Assembly (NCBI GenBank): GCA_002369315.1
Contig: DFDW01000019.1
Coordinates: forward strand, 30,294 to 94,293
DNA: 64,000 bases
Source: Ruminococcaceae bacterium UBA3818
GTDB taxonomy: Bacteria; Bacillota; Clostridia; Oscillospirales; Ruminococcaceae
Direction: 5' to 3'
A program made the translations under genes and the position numbers. The notes under the pieces are model-generated. The model did no database searches and was not told where the DNA came from. It was given only the letters and a program-made list of their open reading frames with translations. Below, in pieces: positions 8,325 to 16,896 of the stretch. Positions within the stretch are counted from its first letter, which is position 1. Each line of letters opens with the position of its first letter.

Positions 8325-8828
8325 TCAATCCTTTTCGTAATGTACTTTTTCCGCCGAGAAGCGGTCGACAAAACGGTTTTCCTGCAGTCCGTAACCGACG
8401 GAGATCAAAGCAAACGGCAGAAGATGCTCCGGCAGGTCCAGCATATCGTGCAGCTGCCGGGTACGTTCCTCGTCCGGATAAATGCCCATCCAGCACCCAC
8501 CGAGTCCTTCCTCCGTGATCTGCAGCAGGATATTTTGCACACAGGCCGACAGATCCTGTACCCAGAACCGATTTTTCTCTCCGGCGGTTTCCAGATTGAC
8601 CAGCGGCACCAGCACCATCGGAGCACGGGCGGCAGGTTTTCCATATGGGGTTACGGCGGCGATTTTTTGGATTGTTTCCGGCTTTTCGACCACCAGAAAT
8701 TCCCATGGCTGCCGGTTCATAGCAGAGGGCGCCTGCATTCCGGCGCGCAGGATGCGATCCAGCTTTTCCGGCTCTACCGGCCGGGAATCATATTCCCGGA
8801 TGGAGCGGCGGGTAAAAATACTATTCAT
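8325..8828 (-). CDS. Nitroreductase family protein
   Basis: FMN-dependent NAD(P)H oxidoreductase fold of 167 residues. The N-terminal RRSIREYDSRPVEPEKL and MQAPSAMNRQPWEFLVV stretches are the FMN-contacting signature of the nitroreductase family, and a GLGGCWMGIYP segment lies in the second half. The start at 8828 is chosen because AGGAGG sits 7 bases upstream; an extension to 8876 has no such site. Substrate unknown. It lies alone between two cassette-like elements. Confidence 0.85.
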   Translation of the reverse strand: MNSIFTRRSIREYDSRPVEPEKLDRILRAGMQAPSAMNRQPWEFLVVEKPETIQKIAAVTPYGKPAARAPMVLVPLVNLETAGEKNRFWVQDLSACVQNILLQITEEGLGGCWMGIYPDEERTRQLHDMLDLPEHLLPFALISVGYGLQENRFVDRFSAEKVHYEKD

Positions 8829-8973
8829 CAAAGAACCTCCTTTGAAAAACATGGCGAATTTTTGCTCTTTTGCCAATCACGGCGTTTGTCCTGCTTTTCA
8901 TTATAACACACTTGCTTTATCTATCGCCAGCAGAAAAATGTCAGGCAGCAGGAAATGATTTTTACCGGCTGCT

Positions 8974-9045
8974 AAAAAAATCCCCGCACCAATGGCGGGT
9001 GTTCGTAAAACAGTTTTCGCCACAGCAACTCGTCTTGCTGTGGCG
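8974..9045 (+). repeat. Left end of cassette copy 2
   Basis: Order: A7 run (8974-8980), outer hairpin CCCGC/GCGGG (8983-8999), conserved 17-mer (8998-9014), inner hairpin with 11-bp arms CGCCACAGCAA and TTGCTGTGGCG (9018-9045). Read leftward, the outer part is a Rho-independent terminator. Confidence 0.8.
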
Positions 9046-9065
9046 TTTCTTATGAGCGAATAGTA

Positions 9066-9094
9066 TTGCAATAATTGTTTTCGCATGGTATATT
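9066..9094 (+). promoter_or_regulatory. Promoter of the SAP-domain gene
   Basis: TTGCAA (9066-9071) and TATATT (9089-9094) with a 17-base spacer, just inside the cassette end and about 25 bases before the start codon, so the cargo carries its own promoter. Confidence 0.6.
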
Positions 9095-9121
9095 AACAAA
9101 AACAGTAGATAAGGTGATTAG

Positions 9122-10243
9122 ATGTCTTTTTTCTCTTCATTATTTGGCAAAAAATCTTCAAGCAACAATCAATCTCAAATCAAAAATGTAGAGATCAATA
9201 AAGGAAGTGCAAATACTCCTTTGCTTCACTTAAAAGGCAAACCGGATGCATGCGGGCTGTATCCGGGTGAGCTTGTTATGCTTTCCCTTGCAGAAAAATA
9301 CAAAACGACTGAAACCTGCTTTCCAAGCTATTTGACCCACACTTATGAGATTTCTAATCCTTTAAAAATGTTAAAGGATTTGCATAATAGAATGTTCATT
9401 GACATAGGAAACGCAAAGGACTGCTTGTCGGGATTTAAGCTAACAGAACTTAAAGAGATAGCGGCAGCTTTAAACATATCTGTCAAGGGCAAAAAGGCGG
9501 AGATCGTTGATCAGTTGTCAGCTGTTTCGGAGGATGCATTGGGTGCTTTGGTTAAAGAACGCACATGGAAACTTACCGAAAAAGGAATTGAGGAACTCAA
9601 AGCAAATCCATATATCCAGTATTTTTTGGAAAAACACAATTATAATGTTACTGAAGTAGGAGTAAATATTTGGACAGTAAACGAGGAATTTGTTAAGGGG
9701 CCAAAAAGACCGTACAGAGATATTATTTATGGTCAGCTTAATAAGGCTATGAACGAGGCTTTCCTCCAGTTTCAAAAGGATCCTGCTTTAGGATCAGCTG
9801 CAACAAGTCGTTATTGTGAATGCTATCGTTTGATGGGTTTGTTCATTGAAGAAGAAGGCAAATCTTATGTAAATGCATCCGATATGTACTTCCAATACTT
9901 ATTTAAAAGGATTAACATTCACGCAGGATTGCAGCTTTTGGTGAATTATAAGGCGTTTAGTTATGATAAGAAATGTAGAGAAACATTTATAAATCGGTAC
10001 TATGAAGAGATTCAACTTTATCCTTATCAGAAAACGGAATTGCTTCGACTGTTGGACGAACTTAACATAAGTGGCGATGATGTTCGGAAAAGCTTGAGTG
10101 CGTCCTTCGAAAGAGCACAAGACACCGGTATCATGAGCGTCAAAGAGGCTGCTGACTTTATTATACTGGAATTGTCCGGTGATGTAGACCAGTCCAGAGA
10201 GTTGGCATATAAATTAGCAAAAAAAGCAGTCAAAAAAATTTAA
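9122..10243 (+). CDS. SAP-domain protein (cassette cargo)
   Basis: A 373-residue soluble protein. A SAP-like helix-extended loop-helix motif (about 103-133, containing LTELKEIAAALNISVKGKK) suggests nucleic-acid binding. The N-terminus is Ser/Lys/Asn-rich and the C-terminal half is helical with Tyr-rich stretches. The rest I do not recognise. GGTG precedes the ATG by 6 bases. The gene is clearly more AT-rich than the core genes around it and is the only gene between the inverted ends at 8974 and 10470. Its function is unknown; a role in DNA recognition or defence is only a guess. Confidence 0.6.
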   Translation: MSFFSSLFGKKSSSNNQSQIKNVEINKGSANTPLLHLKGKPDACGLYPGELVMLSLAEKYKTTETCFPSYLTHTYEISNPLKMLKDLHNRMFIDIGNAKDCLSGFKLTELKEIAAALNISVKGKKAEIVDQLSAVSEDALGALVKERTWKLTEKGIEELKANPYIQYFLEKHNYNVTEVGVNIWTVNEEFVKGPKRPYRDIIYGQLNKAMNEAFLQFQKDPALGSAATSRYCECYRLMGLFIEEEGKSYVNASDMYFQYLFKRINIHAGLQLLVNYKAFSYDKKCRETFINRYYEEIQLYPYQKTELLRLLDELNISGDDVRKSLSASFERAQDTGIMSVKEAADFIILELSGDVDQSRELAYKLAKKAVKKI

Positions 10244-10351
10244 AATAACGAGAGATATATAGCATAGTGAAATCCCGCTTCGCTATCAATAACGAGATAA
10301 TCGATTCGGATGACGGGTTTGTTCGATTCCATTTTTCTGCGCATACCAAGG

Positions 10352-10388
10352 GCGCACTTCTATACATAGCGTCTTGCTATGTAGTGCG
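10352..10388 (+). repeat. Cassette 3' box, copy B
   Basis: GCGCACTTCTATACATAGC pairs with GCTATGTAGTGCG across GTCTT. It shares the GCGCACTTCTATACA core with the copy at 48493-48534 (opposite strand), while the inner stem has changed on both sides, keeping the pairing. Confidence 0.75.
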
Positions 10389-10399
10389 AACAACGATAA

Positions 10400-10470
10400 A
10401 AGCCAAGCTGCATTTTGCAGCTTGGCTTTAACTGTTTTACGGACACCGCCGAAACGTGCGGGGAAATTTT
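10400..10470 (-). repeat. Right end of cassette copy 2
   Basis: Inner hairpin with 13-bp arms (10400-10428), conserved 17-mer in reverse orientation (10431-10447), then outer hairpin CCGC/GCGG and AAATTTT (10446-10470). Read rightward it would end transcription from the SAP gene; read leftward the inner hairpin would end acyl-CoA synthetase transcripts. Confidence 0.8.
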
Positions 10471-12133
10471 ACTGATGATCCCGGTGGCGAATTTCTGCCC
10501 GCTTGATTTTGCCGCCCAACGTTTTGGGAAGTTCCTCTACGTATTCGATGATCCGGGGATATTTATAAGGCGCGGTAACTTTTTTTACATAGTTTTGCAG
10601 TTCTTTGGTCAGTTCAGGAGAGGGAGTATAGCCCTTGGCCAGTACCACCGTCGCCTTTACAACCTGCCCGCGGATAGGATCCGGTGCAGCGGTAACGGCG
10701 CATTCCACTACCGACGGATGTTCGGTGAGGGCGCTTTCCACCTCGAACGGACCGATGCGGTAACCAGAGCATTTGATCACGTCGTCGTTGCGGCCGACGA
10801 ACCAGAAATAGCCGTTGCTATCCCGCCATGCTACATCTTTGGTGTTGTACCATTCGCCGCCCAGATTGGCTTTCGTCATTTCTTCATCCAGATAATAGCC
10901 GGTGAAAAGCCCGGTAGGCCAGTCACGGCCTTTGAGCCGGACGACGATTTCACCTTCCTCACCGTCTTCACAGGATTTTCCTTCGCTGTTGATCAGGTCG
11001 ATATCGTACAGCGGGGAGGGTTTTCCGGTAGAGCCAGGTTTGGGGGTGACCCAGGGGGAGAAGTTGGCGATTAATACCGACGATTCGCTTTGACCGAAAC
11101 CTTCATACAGCTTCAGGCCGGTCAATTGCTCCCATTGCTTGAACACTTCCGGGTTCAAAGGCTCACCGGCGATGCAGCAGTGCTGGATGGAAGAAAGGTC
11201 GAATTTGGTAACATCCTCCTGCAGCATGAAGCGGAACATGGTAGGCGGCGCGCAGAAAGTGGTCACTTTGTAATGCTCCAGCTTTTCCAACAGCTTGAGC
11301 GGGATGAATTTGTCCATATCATAACAAAAAATCGTCGCGCCGCAGATCCACTGCCCGTAGATTTTTCCCCAGCCGAACTTTGCCCAACCGGAGTCGGATA
11401 CGCTCATGTGCAGCTTGTTTTCCTGCACCTGCTGCCAGTATTTGGCGGTGACGATATGGCCCAGAGGGTGGGCAAAATTGTGCCGTACCATCTTGGGCAT
11501 GCCGGTGGTACCGGATGTGAAGTAAACAAGCATGATATCATTGATGCTGTGGGCTTCCTCCCCGGTGGGACGCTCGAATACCGGCGGGTATTTGGCAAGC
11601 TCTTCGGAAAAATCCAACCATCCTTCCCGGGAGCCGGCCACTAAGGCGCGTGTGTTCAGCGTAGGCGCTTCCGGCATGGCTTCCTCCACCTGGCGGATAA
11701 CGAAATCGTCGTTCACACAGACGATCATGTGAATTTTGGCCGCATTGGCTCGATAGACCAGGTCTTTTTTCGTCAGCTGCAAAGAGCCGGGAATCAGCGT
11801 GGCGCCGATTTTGTGCAGGGCGGTGGCGCAGACCCAGTATTCCCAGCGGCGGCGCAGGATGAGCATGACTACGGTCCCCTTTTTTACCCCATGCGCTTTA
11901 AAAAAGTTAGCGGCCTGATTGGACATGCGGCTGATATCCGTAAAGGTAAAGCGTTTTTCCTCATCGTGGTCATTGCACCAGACCAGCGCCATCTTTTCCG
12001 GTTCCTGCCGAGCCCATTCGTCTACGATGTCAAAGCCGAAATTAAAATCGGCAGGCACGTTGCAGCGGTAGTTTTCTTTAAAATCCTCATAGGAATCAAA
12101 TTCCATCCGAGGCAGATATCGATCCAAAAGCAT
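10469..12133 (-). CDS. Acyl-CoA synthetase, AMP-forming (medium-chain type)
   Basis: Activates a carboxylic acid to its CoA thioester through an acyl-adenylate. At 554 residues it has the ANL-superfamily P-loop YFTSGTTGMPK, the A5 motif YEGFGQSE, the A8 hinge region VGRNDDVIKCSGYRIGP and the catalytic lysine near the C-terminus in LPKTLGGKIKRAEIR. The overall pattern is closest to medium-chain acyl-CoA synthetases rather than acetyl-CoA synthetase; the exact acid is not certain. The gene for an XRE-cupin regulator lies just upstream on the same strand, a pairing that suggests substrate-responsive control. Confidence 0.85.
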   Translation of the reverse strand: MLLDRYLPRMEFDSYEDFKENYRCNVPADFNFGFDIVDEWARQEPEKMALVWCNDHDEEKRFTFTDISRMSNQAANFFKAHGVKKGTVVMLILRRRWEYWVCATALHKIGATLIPGSLQLTKKDLVYRANAAKIHMIVCVNDDFVIRQVEEAMPEAPTLNTRALVAGSREGWLDFSEELAKYPPVFERPTGEEAHSINDIMLVYFTSGTTGMPKMVRHNFAHPLGHIVTAKYWQQVQENKLHMSVSDSGWAKFGWGKIYGQWICGATIFCYDMDKFIPLKLLEKLEHYKVTTFCAPPTMFRFMLQEDVTKFDLSSIQHCCIAGEPLNPEVFKQWEQLTGLKLYEGFGQSESSVLIANFSPWVTPKPGSTGKPSPLYDIDLINSEGKSCEDGEEGEIVVRLKGRDWPTGLFTGYYLDEEMTKANLGGEWYNTKDVAWRDSNGYFWFVGRNDDVIKCSGYRIGPFEVESALTEHPSVVECAVTAAPDPIRGQVVKATVVLAKGYTPSPELTKELQNYVKKVTAPYKYPRIIEYVEELPKTLGGKIKRAEIRHRDHQ

Positions 12134-12167
12134 TGATTACATCCTCCTTTTCTATGCGCTGTGACGA

Positions 12168-12716
12168 TTATTCCGCAATAACCGTTACAAATACGGCGGG
12201 TTTATCGTCGGCGCATACCTGTCCGTGAGGATGCAGAGGATTGAAGTAGATGGAATCGCCCTCTTCCAGGATCAATTCCTTATCCTCAAACAAAACCTTG
12301 ACTTTCCCCTCCAGTACCAGATTGAACTCCTGGCCGCTGTGGGTAATCAAAGCGGGCTTTTTGTCGTCCGGCATGAGGCGGACGCGCAGAGGCTGCATGA
12401 TTTTATGGGTAAAGCGGAAAGCCAAATCCTCGAAATCGTAACCCGGGACTCGTTCAACCGAAAGGCCTTTGCCTTTTTTCACAACTTGATAAGTATCCAG
12501 ACGAGGATCGTTTCCGGTAAGGATTTCGGTGAAATCCACGCCGCACAAATTAGCGATCTGATAGATCACGCTGATGGGGATATTGTATCCGTTCTCTTCA
12601 TACGCGCGCAATACGGCTACGTCGATCTCCAGCTCCTTTGCCAGTTCTTCCTGCGTGTAGCCGCAGGCTTCGCGCAATTCCCGGATGCGGGCGGCGATTT
12701 CTGCGATTTGTTCCAT
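12168..12716 (-). CDS. XRE-family regulator with C-terminal cupin domain
   Basis: A 182-residue transcription factor: helix-turn-helix (about 5-60, with RELREACGYTQEELAKELEID) followed by a cupin_2 barrel (about 110-178, with HSGQEFNLVLEGKVKVLFE and FNPLHPHGQ). The first ATG (12725) directly abuts the AAGG ribosome site, so the in-frame ATG three codons later, 9 bases away, is preferred. It is 34 bases upstream of the acyl-CoA synthetase and probably autoregulates the pair, sensing a small acid or its CoA ester. The ligand is unknown. Confidence 0.85.
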   Translation of the reverse strand: MEQIAEIAARIRELREACGYTQEELAKELEIDVAVLRAYEENGYNIPISVIYQIANLCGVDFTEILTGNDPRLDTYQVVKKGKGLSVERVPGYDFEDLAFRFTHKIMQPLRVRLMPDDKKPALITHSGQEFNLVLEGKVKVLFEDKELILEEGDSIYFNPLHPHGQVCADDKPAVFVTVIAE

Positions 12717-12914
12717 TGCGTACATCCTTTCTTGCTTTTTTCTTTTAAAGAATTAAAAGTTCATTTTATTATAAATTTTTTCTTATATCATTACAAGAGA
12801 AGCCAGGTAGATTTAGAATACCGGGGAAAAAATTAAAAAATAAGCCTTCTTTTTTGTGCAATAATTACCGTGAAGAAAAAGCATTATGTGCTTTTGTCTG
12901 CTTGCGCCGCAAAG

Positions 12915-12950
12915 AAAAAGTGATCCGGTTTGCGTCCGGACCACTTTTTA
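12915..12950 (-). terminator. Terminator after the MATE gene
   Basis: On the minus strand AAGTGGTCCGG pairs with CCGGATCACTT across CGCAAA and is followed by a T-run, directly after the MATE stop codon. Confidence 0.75.
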
Positions 12951-12951
12951 T

Positions 12952-14370
12952 TTATTCTTCTGACATCCTCCCCAAGCTGGCGTTTTCCATCCATTTGCCT
13001 TGCCGAAAACGCAGAATGCTCAAAGCACCTTTGGTCATATTATCGATAATCATAGCAATCCAGTATCCATGCAGGCCCCAGTGGAATCCGAAAACGAACA
13101 GCAGCGCCAACGGGACGCGGAGTCCCCACATGCCGAAAATGCCGATAAAAAATGGGCTTTTCACATCCGCGGCACCCCGAAGCGCACCGGAGAGAATACT
13201 GCAGGAAGCATTCAGCGGCTGCGCGACGGCGACGATCCTCAGCATAGCCGCCGCCAGCGGGATTACCGATTCGTCCCGGGTAAAAAGCCGGATGATCGGT
13301 TCAGCCAGCACAAACAGCAGGATGCCTACAAAAATCATGGCGCAGAATCCCAGCCGGTTGGCGATCTTGCCAAAGTTCATGGCGTCTTTTTTCTTTTCCG
13401 CACCGATGGATTGGCTGACCAGGGTAGTTGTCGCGACACTGACGCCATAGGCGGGCATATAGGACAAAGACTCTGCAGAAACCGCCAGCGTGTTGGCGGC
13501 CATGGCTACGGTTCCCAGTGTGGAAACGATTCGGGTGGAGACAACCTGTCCGGAAGTGGTGATAAACTGCTCCATTGCAGTGGGAACGCCCAGAAAGACC
13601 ATTTTTTTCAGAATATCCATGTTCGGCTTCAGATACTCTTTTTTTAACGAGAGATGGATTTCCCGCCGCTTATCGCACAGGGAGAAAAACAACAGACCGG
13701 ATGAAACAGCCAGGGACAGTGCGGTCCCCCAGGCGGCGCCCGCAACGCCGAGACCGGCGCCGAACATGGAAAAGGTAAAACCGAATACAGAAAGGTCTCT
13801 TGTGGGGAAAATCAGTAAAAAGTTAAAAAAGATATTCAAGACGATAGCGGTGAAGTTGTATTTTAATGGAGTATGCGTGTCTCCCATACAGCGCAGCAGA
13901 GAAGAAAAGACCGAGGAGAGCATGTTGAAAAACAAGGAAAAGGCGATTACCTGCAAATAGGCTCTCGCATGGGGAACAACGGCCTCTTCCGCGCCCAGCC
14001 AGATGGGCAGGTTCCAGTGCAGGGAAAAGAAAACAAGGGTCAGCGCGACGCCAATGACAAGGCTGCTCAGCAGCGATTGCCCGACAACCTCCCTGGCGCG
14101 CTTTTGGTTGTTCGCGCCTACCGACTGGGCCAGCTGGACGGATAAACCGACGCTGACCGCGGAAATCACGCTGCCGCTGAGCCAGATCGAGGTGGAGGTA
14201 ACGCCCACTGCCGCAGTGGCTACCGCCCCCAGCGCTCCCACCATTGCCGTATCGCTGAAGTTCAGAACGGTGAACATCATTTGTTCGATAATGGTCGGCC
14301 AGGCGAGTTTTAAAATCGTAGTAAGAGGGGTTTTTCCAAGCGTTAAAACATTTGTGGATTGATTTTTCAT
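12952..14370 (-). CDS. MATE-family efflux transporter
   Basis: A 472-residue inner-membrane cation/drug antiporter with about twelve hydrophobic segments in two homologous halves. The N-terminal LAWPTIIEQMMFTVLNFSDTAMVG is typical of the MatE domain. The start at 14370 (MKNQSTNV) is preferred over 14382 because GGAG lies 6 bases before it. It is transcribed alone with its own terminator. The exported substrate cannot be inferred. Confidence 0.88.
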   Translation of the reverse strand: MKNQSTNVLTLGKTPLTTILKLAWPTIIEQMMFTVLNFSDTAMVGALGAVATAAVGVTSTSIWLSGSVISAVSVGLSVQLAQSVGANNQKRAREVVGQSLLSSLVIGVALTLVFFSLHWNLPIWLGAEEAVVPHARAYLQVIAFSLFFNMLSSVFSSLLRCMGDTHTPLKYNFTAIVLNIFFNFLLIFPTRDLSVFGFTFSMFGAGLGVAGAAWGTALSLAVSSGLLFFSLCDKRREIHLSLKKEYLKPNMDILKKMVFLGVPTAMEQFITTSGQVVSTRIVSTLGTVAMAANTLAVSAESLSYMPAYGVSVATTTLVSQSIGAEKKKDAMNFGKIANRLGFCAMIFVGILLFVLAEPIIRLFTRDESVIPLAAAMLRIVAVAQPLNASCSILSGALRGAADVKSPFFIGIFGMWGLRVPLALLFVFGFHWGLHGYWIAMIIDNMTKGALSILRFRQGKWMENASLGRMSEE

Positions 14371-14410
14371 TGTTTTCTCCATTTTTTGTAAAAAATTATA
14401 TACGCAAAGA

Positions 14411-14433
14411 AATAAGCGGATAAGCCGCTTATT
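14411..14433 (-). terminator. Hairpin after the DUF4364 gene
   Basis: AATAAGCGG and CCGCTTATT form a 9-bp stem with a short loop, 28 bases after the DUF4364 stop. The following stretch on the minus strand is only moderately T-rich. Confidence 0.5.
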
Positions 14434-14460
14434 GGTATGATGGCGAATTTGTGTGAATGT

Positions 14461-15114
14461 TTACTGATAATCTTCATCTTTCGTCGGAATCAATTGCCCC
14501 ACCGTCTGCAGATCGCCGGTTAAAAGGGCCAGGACTCCTTTATAGGTCAACAGAGGATCGGACAAAAAATGCTGACGGACCTGCTCAGCTTCCTGTTCCG
14601 TTGGCATAAACAAAGACAGGGATAGCAAATCAGAACCGATGTCGCAGATCGTCATATCCACAATATAGCCGTCCTCCGTTTTGCGGACAGAAGCATGGTT
14701 GGACGATTCAAGCTTTTTACGCAGAAGCTGATGCCTGGCAGATTTGACGGCTTTTTCCCGAACCGCGGCGGGCAGCGTACCGGAAAAGGTATTGGCCGTC
14801 TGCCGGCCGAGATCGGTCAGATGATAGCTGGTGTCTTCCTGCCTGCCTGCGCAGTCCTCGCAGACGAGATGTCCCGATTCAGTCAGATCACTCAGCGCGT
14901 TGGCCAGTTCAAAATAATTTACCAGCCCCCGGTGCAGCAGAGCATCGCTGATTTGGGTGAAGGTCATACCGGCGCCGATCTGCCCCAAAAGATAGCAGAC
15001 CAAAATTTTGATTTCATAGCCATGAGTGAGACCGCCAGGCTCCACCCCGGCCGTAAAGGCATTCAAATCCAAAACCGGCACTTCCTTCCGCATAAAACTA
15101 GCTTTATTATACAT
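14461..15114 (-). CDS. DUF4364 family protein (winged-helix-like)
   Basis: Clostridia-specific family thought to be a small DNA-binding protein. From about residue 32 the sequence follows the family: YEIKILVCYLLGQIGAGMTFTQISDAL, then YFELANALSDLTESGHL, the latter resembling a winged helix. The start is uncertain: ATGs at 15114 and 15093 and a TTG just after are in frame; the family core does not need the extra N-terminal residues. No operon partner is obvious. Confidence 0.75.
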   Translation of the reverse strand: MYNKASFMRKEVPVLDLNAFTAGVEPGGLTHGYEIKILVCYLLGQIGAGMTFTQISDALLHRGLVNYFELANALSDLTESGHLVCEDCAGRQEDTSYHLTDLGRQTANTFSGTLPAAVREKAVKSARHQLLRKKLESSNHASVRKTEDGYIVDMTICDIGSDLLSLSLFMPTEQEAEQVRQHFLSDPLLTYKGVLALLTGDLQTVGQLIPTKDEDYQ

Positions 15115-15125
15115 GGTTACAAAGC

Positions 15126-15162
15126 AAAAAGGAAGCAGAAAAATTTTATCTGCTTCCTTTTT
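15126..15162. terminator. Bidirectional terminator
   Basis: AAAAAGGAAGCAGA and TCTGCTTCCTTTTT form a symmetric stem with A- and T-runs. On the minus strand it ends the P-loop kinase transcript starting at 15721. Confidence 0.8.
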
Positions 15163-15193
15163 CCCTAAATTTTTTGCAATCAGCCGAAAAAAC

Positions 15194-15721
15194 TCATTTC
15201 TTTTTAAAAGAAACCGGGATTTTCACATCATAGATGCTGTCAATCAAAAGGTATTCACATCCGTATTTTTGGCACAGTTCCAGATTCACGCGATTTTCTT
15301 CCATCACGGATTGTGGGGTACAGGCGGAATCATCCAGCCTTTTTTCAATGACGTCGGCATATTTTCGAATGTCGTCAAAGTGGGCGTCGATGTACGCTTG
15401 TGACATAACGAGGCAAATATAGCGGATCTCTTTTCGATAACACGCGCCGAAATCCGCCGCCCAGTCGAACGGAATATAGCAGCCTTCCACCACAAGGTTC
15501 TGTTGGTTTTCGATGGCCGTTTTGACCATTTCCCGCACAACTGGCCATAGATAGCCGACCAGCTTGCTGTCATCCTCCGGGGTCAGGTTTGTGTATCCGC
15601 TTCGAATCAGCCCCATTTTCAGATGGTCAATGGAAAGGTAGGGATAGCCGTAGTCTTCCAGTATTTTTTGGGCCAGCGCTGTTTTCCCTGTGTGAGAAGC
15701 GCCCGCAATCAAAAAAACCAT
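15194..15721 (-). CDS. P-loop kinase-like AAA protein
   Basis: A 175-residue single-domain NTPase. Walker A is GASHTGKT at about residues 7-14, and an acidic LVVEGCYIPF strand resembles the Walker B/LID region of small-molecule kinases. The fold class resembles 2-phosphoglycerate or shikimate-type kinases, but the substrate is not identifiable. It follows the sigma/anti-sigma pair on the same strand after a small gap (about 18 bases), so it may be part of that operon. Confidence 0.7.
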   Translation of the reverse strand: MVFLIAGASHTGKTALAQKILEDYGYPYLSIDHLKMGLIRSGYTNLTPEDDSKLVGYLWPVVREMVKTAIENQQNLVVEGCYIPFDWAADFGACYRKEIRYICLVMSQAYIDAHFDDIRKYADVIEKRLDDSACTPQSVMEENRVNLELCQKYGCEYLLIDSIYDVKIPVSFKKK

Positions 15722-15739
15722 ATCCGCTCAGCTCCCTTT

Positions 15740-16891
15740 TTAATTCGTACGCCATATCTGTTCCTGCCGGATAGAGAGGTCGGAATCGTTCCCGACAGTG
15801 GAAACAGTCAACTCGCCGGAGGAAAAGGATACATTGCTGGCGCCCAGCACCGCGAAGGAAGCGTATGCCGTATCCGACGCAATGGGCACAGCGGTAACGA
15901 CCGCAAAAGAAGCGCTGGAACAATTGTCGGACAGGAGGATCTGCTCTGCTTCCAACAGCCGGGTCTGATCGTTGCTGCTGTCATAAATCCCGGGAATACA
16001 GTCGGAAGTATCCGTTACCTGATACAAGGAACCGATCAACAGGGCGTCCTCCGCTCTCCAGGCACCCAAATAATTCCCCTCCTGTATCAGCGTACGCTTT
16101 AAAGCTGGACTGGAAGGATCTGAAATATCGAAAAATTGCAGCTTTGTCCCTTCTTCGCATTCCCCGGCCAGTACCAGCGTTTGCTCTTGCGCAAACAATG
16201 TGCCGCGAACACAGTTAACATCCGTTCGGGAGAGCAGAGTGCCGTCTGACGTGCTGCGGATATCCAAACGCGCGATTCCTTCCGGCGTGCAGGTCAAGGT
16301 ATACTGATAGGTCTGGTCCGCCATGGAAACGGAACTGTCTGCTCCGGGCAAAAAATCGGTTTCGCCGTCTTCAAAAGCGAGCGGCTTACCATTTTCGGAA
16401 GAGGGGATTTTACTCAAAGCCAGTTGGACCTGACTGTAGCTTTCCGCCGGATAGTAGGCCATTTTTGCGGCGAACCCCTCGGAAACATTGCTGTCCGAAG
16501 TGGCCCGGAGCGAAGAAGAAACGGCGGCAGCAGAAGCGGCGGCCTCCTTTTGAGAAAACGCCCCGCTGCCATATGTCAGGGCATCGTTGGCAACCGCCAT
16601 TTCAGGTTCGGCTGCCATTTCCGCAGAATCAGCGGCACTGGCGTTTTTTGCGGACGTCATAAACGGGGAGCGGGGAAACCACAGCGCGCATCCGATAGCG
16701 GCGACCACCAGCAAAGAAGCGGCGGACCAGGCCCATCGGTGCGACGCGTGGAGTTTGGCCGAATCAAGAGAGGACAAACGATCTTTCATCCCCTCCGCCG
16801 TAGCGGCGAATGGAACGGTGATTTGCTGATCCAGCTCCTGCAGCTGTTTTTTTATTTGGGAAAAATCTTCCGTAGGGTTTGAACGATTCAT
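15740..16891 (-). CDS. Membrane protein paired with an ECF sigma factor, propeller-like ectodomain
   Basis: Probable anti-sigma factor of 383 residues: a cytoplasmic N-terminus of about 50 residues, one membrane segment (about 52-71, WAWSAASLLVVAAIGCALWF), then an Ala/Ser-rich linker and an extracytoplasmic domain. Segments such as LQFFDISDPSSPALKRTL and SFAVVTAVPIASDTAYASFAVLG resemble the secreted beta-propeller family PF09826, but the protein is much shorter than usual members (about 600 residues). The ATG at 16891 follows GAGG by 8 bases; that site lies within the end of the sigma gene, 5 bases away, so the two are translationally linked. Confidence 0.65.
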   Translation of the reverse strand: MNRSNPTEDFSQIKKQLQELDQQITVPFAATAEGMKDRLSSLDSAKLHASHRWAWSAASLLVVAAIGCALWFPRSPFMTSAKNASAADSAEMAAEPEMAVANDALTYGSGAFSQKEAAASAAAVSSSLRATSDSNVSEGFAAKMAYYPAESYSQVQLALSKIPSSENGKPLAFEDGETDFLPGADSSVSMADQTYQYTLTCTPEGIARLDIRSTSDGTLLSRTDVNCVRGTLFAQEQTLVLAGECEEGTKLQFFDISDPSSPALKRTLIQEGNYLGAWRAEDALLIGSLYQVTDTSDCIPGIYDSSNDQTRLLEAEQILLSDNCSSASFAVVTAVPIASDTAYASFAVLGASNVSFSSGELTVSTVGNDSDLSIRQEQIWRTN

Positions 16892-16896
16892 TTGTG

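Larger units (their letters stand above)
8974..10470 (+). mobile_element. Cassette-like element with inverted hairpin ends (copy 2)
   Basis: A segment of about 1.5 kb with inverted ends: GGTGTTCGTAAAACAGT at 8998-9014 and its near-complement ACTGTTTTACGGACACC at 10431-10447. Each is flanked outside by a short GC hairpin with an A- or T-run and inside by a long hairpin. It contains only the SAP-domain gene and, on that gene's 3' side, the GCGCAC box. No transposase or integrase is encoded. Calling it mobile is an inference from its recurrence at 48308-49352. Confidence 0.55.

Noticed and set aside
10415..11074. Long plus-strand open frames opposite the acyl-CoA synthetase.
   Set aside because: No family resemblance or ribosome sites; codon pattern is the shadow of the clear minus-strand enzyme.
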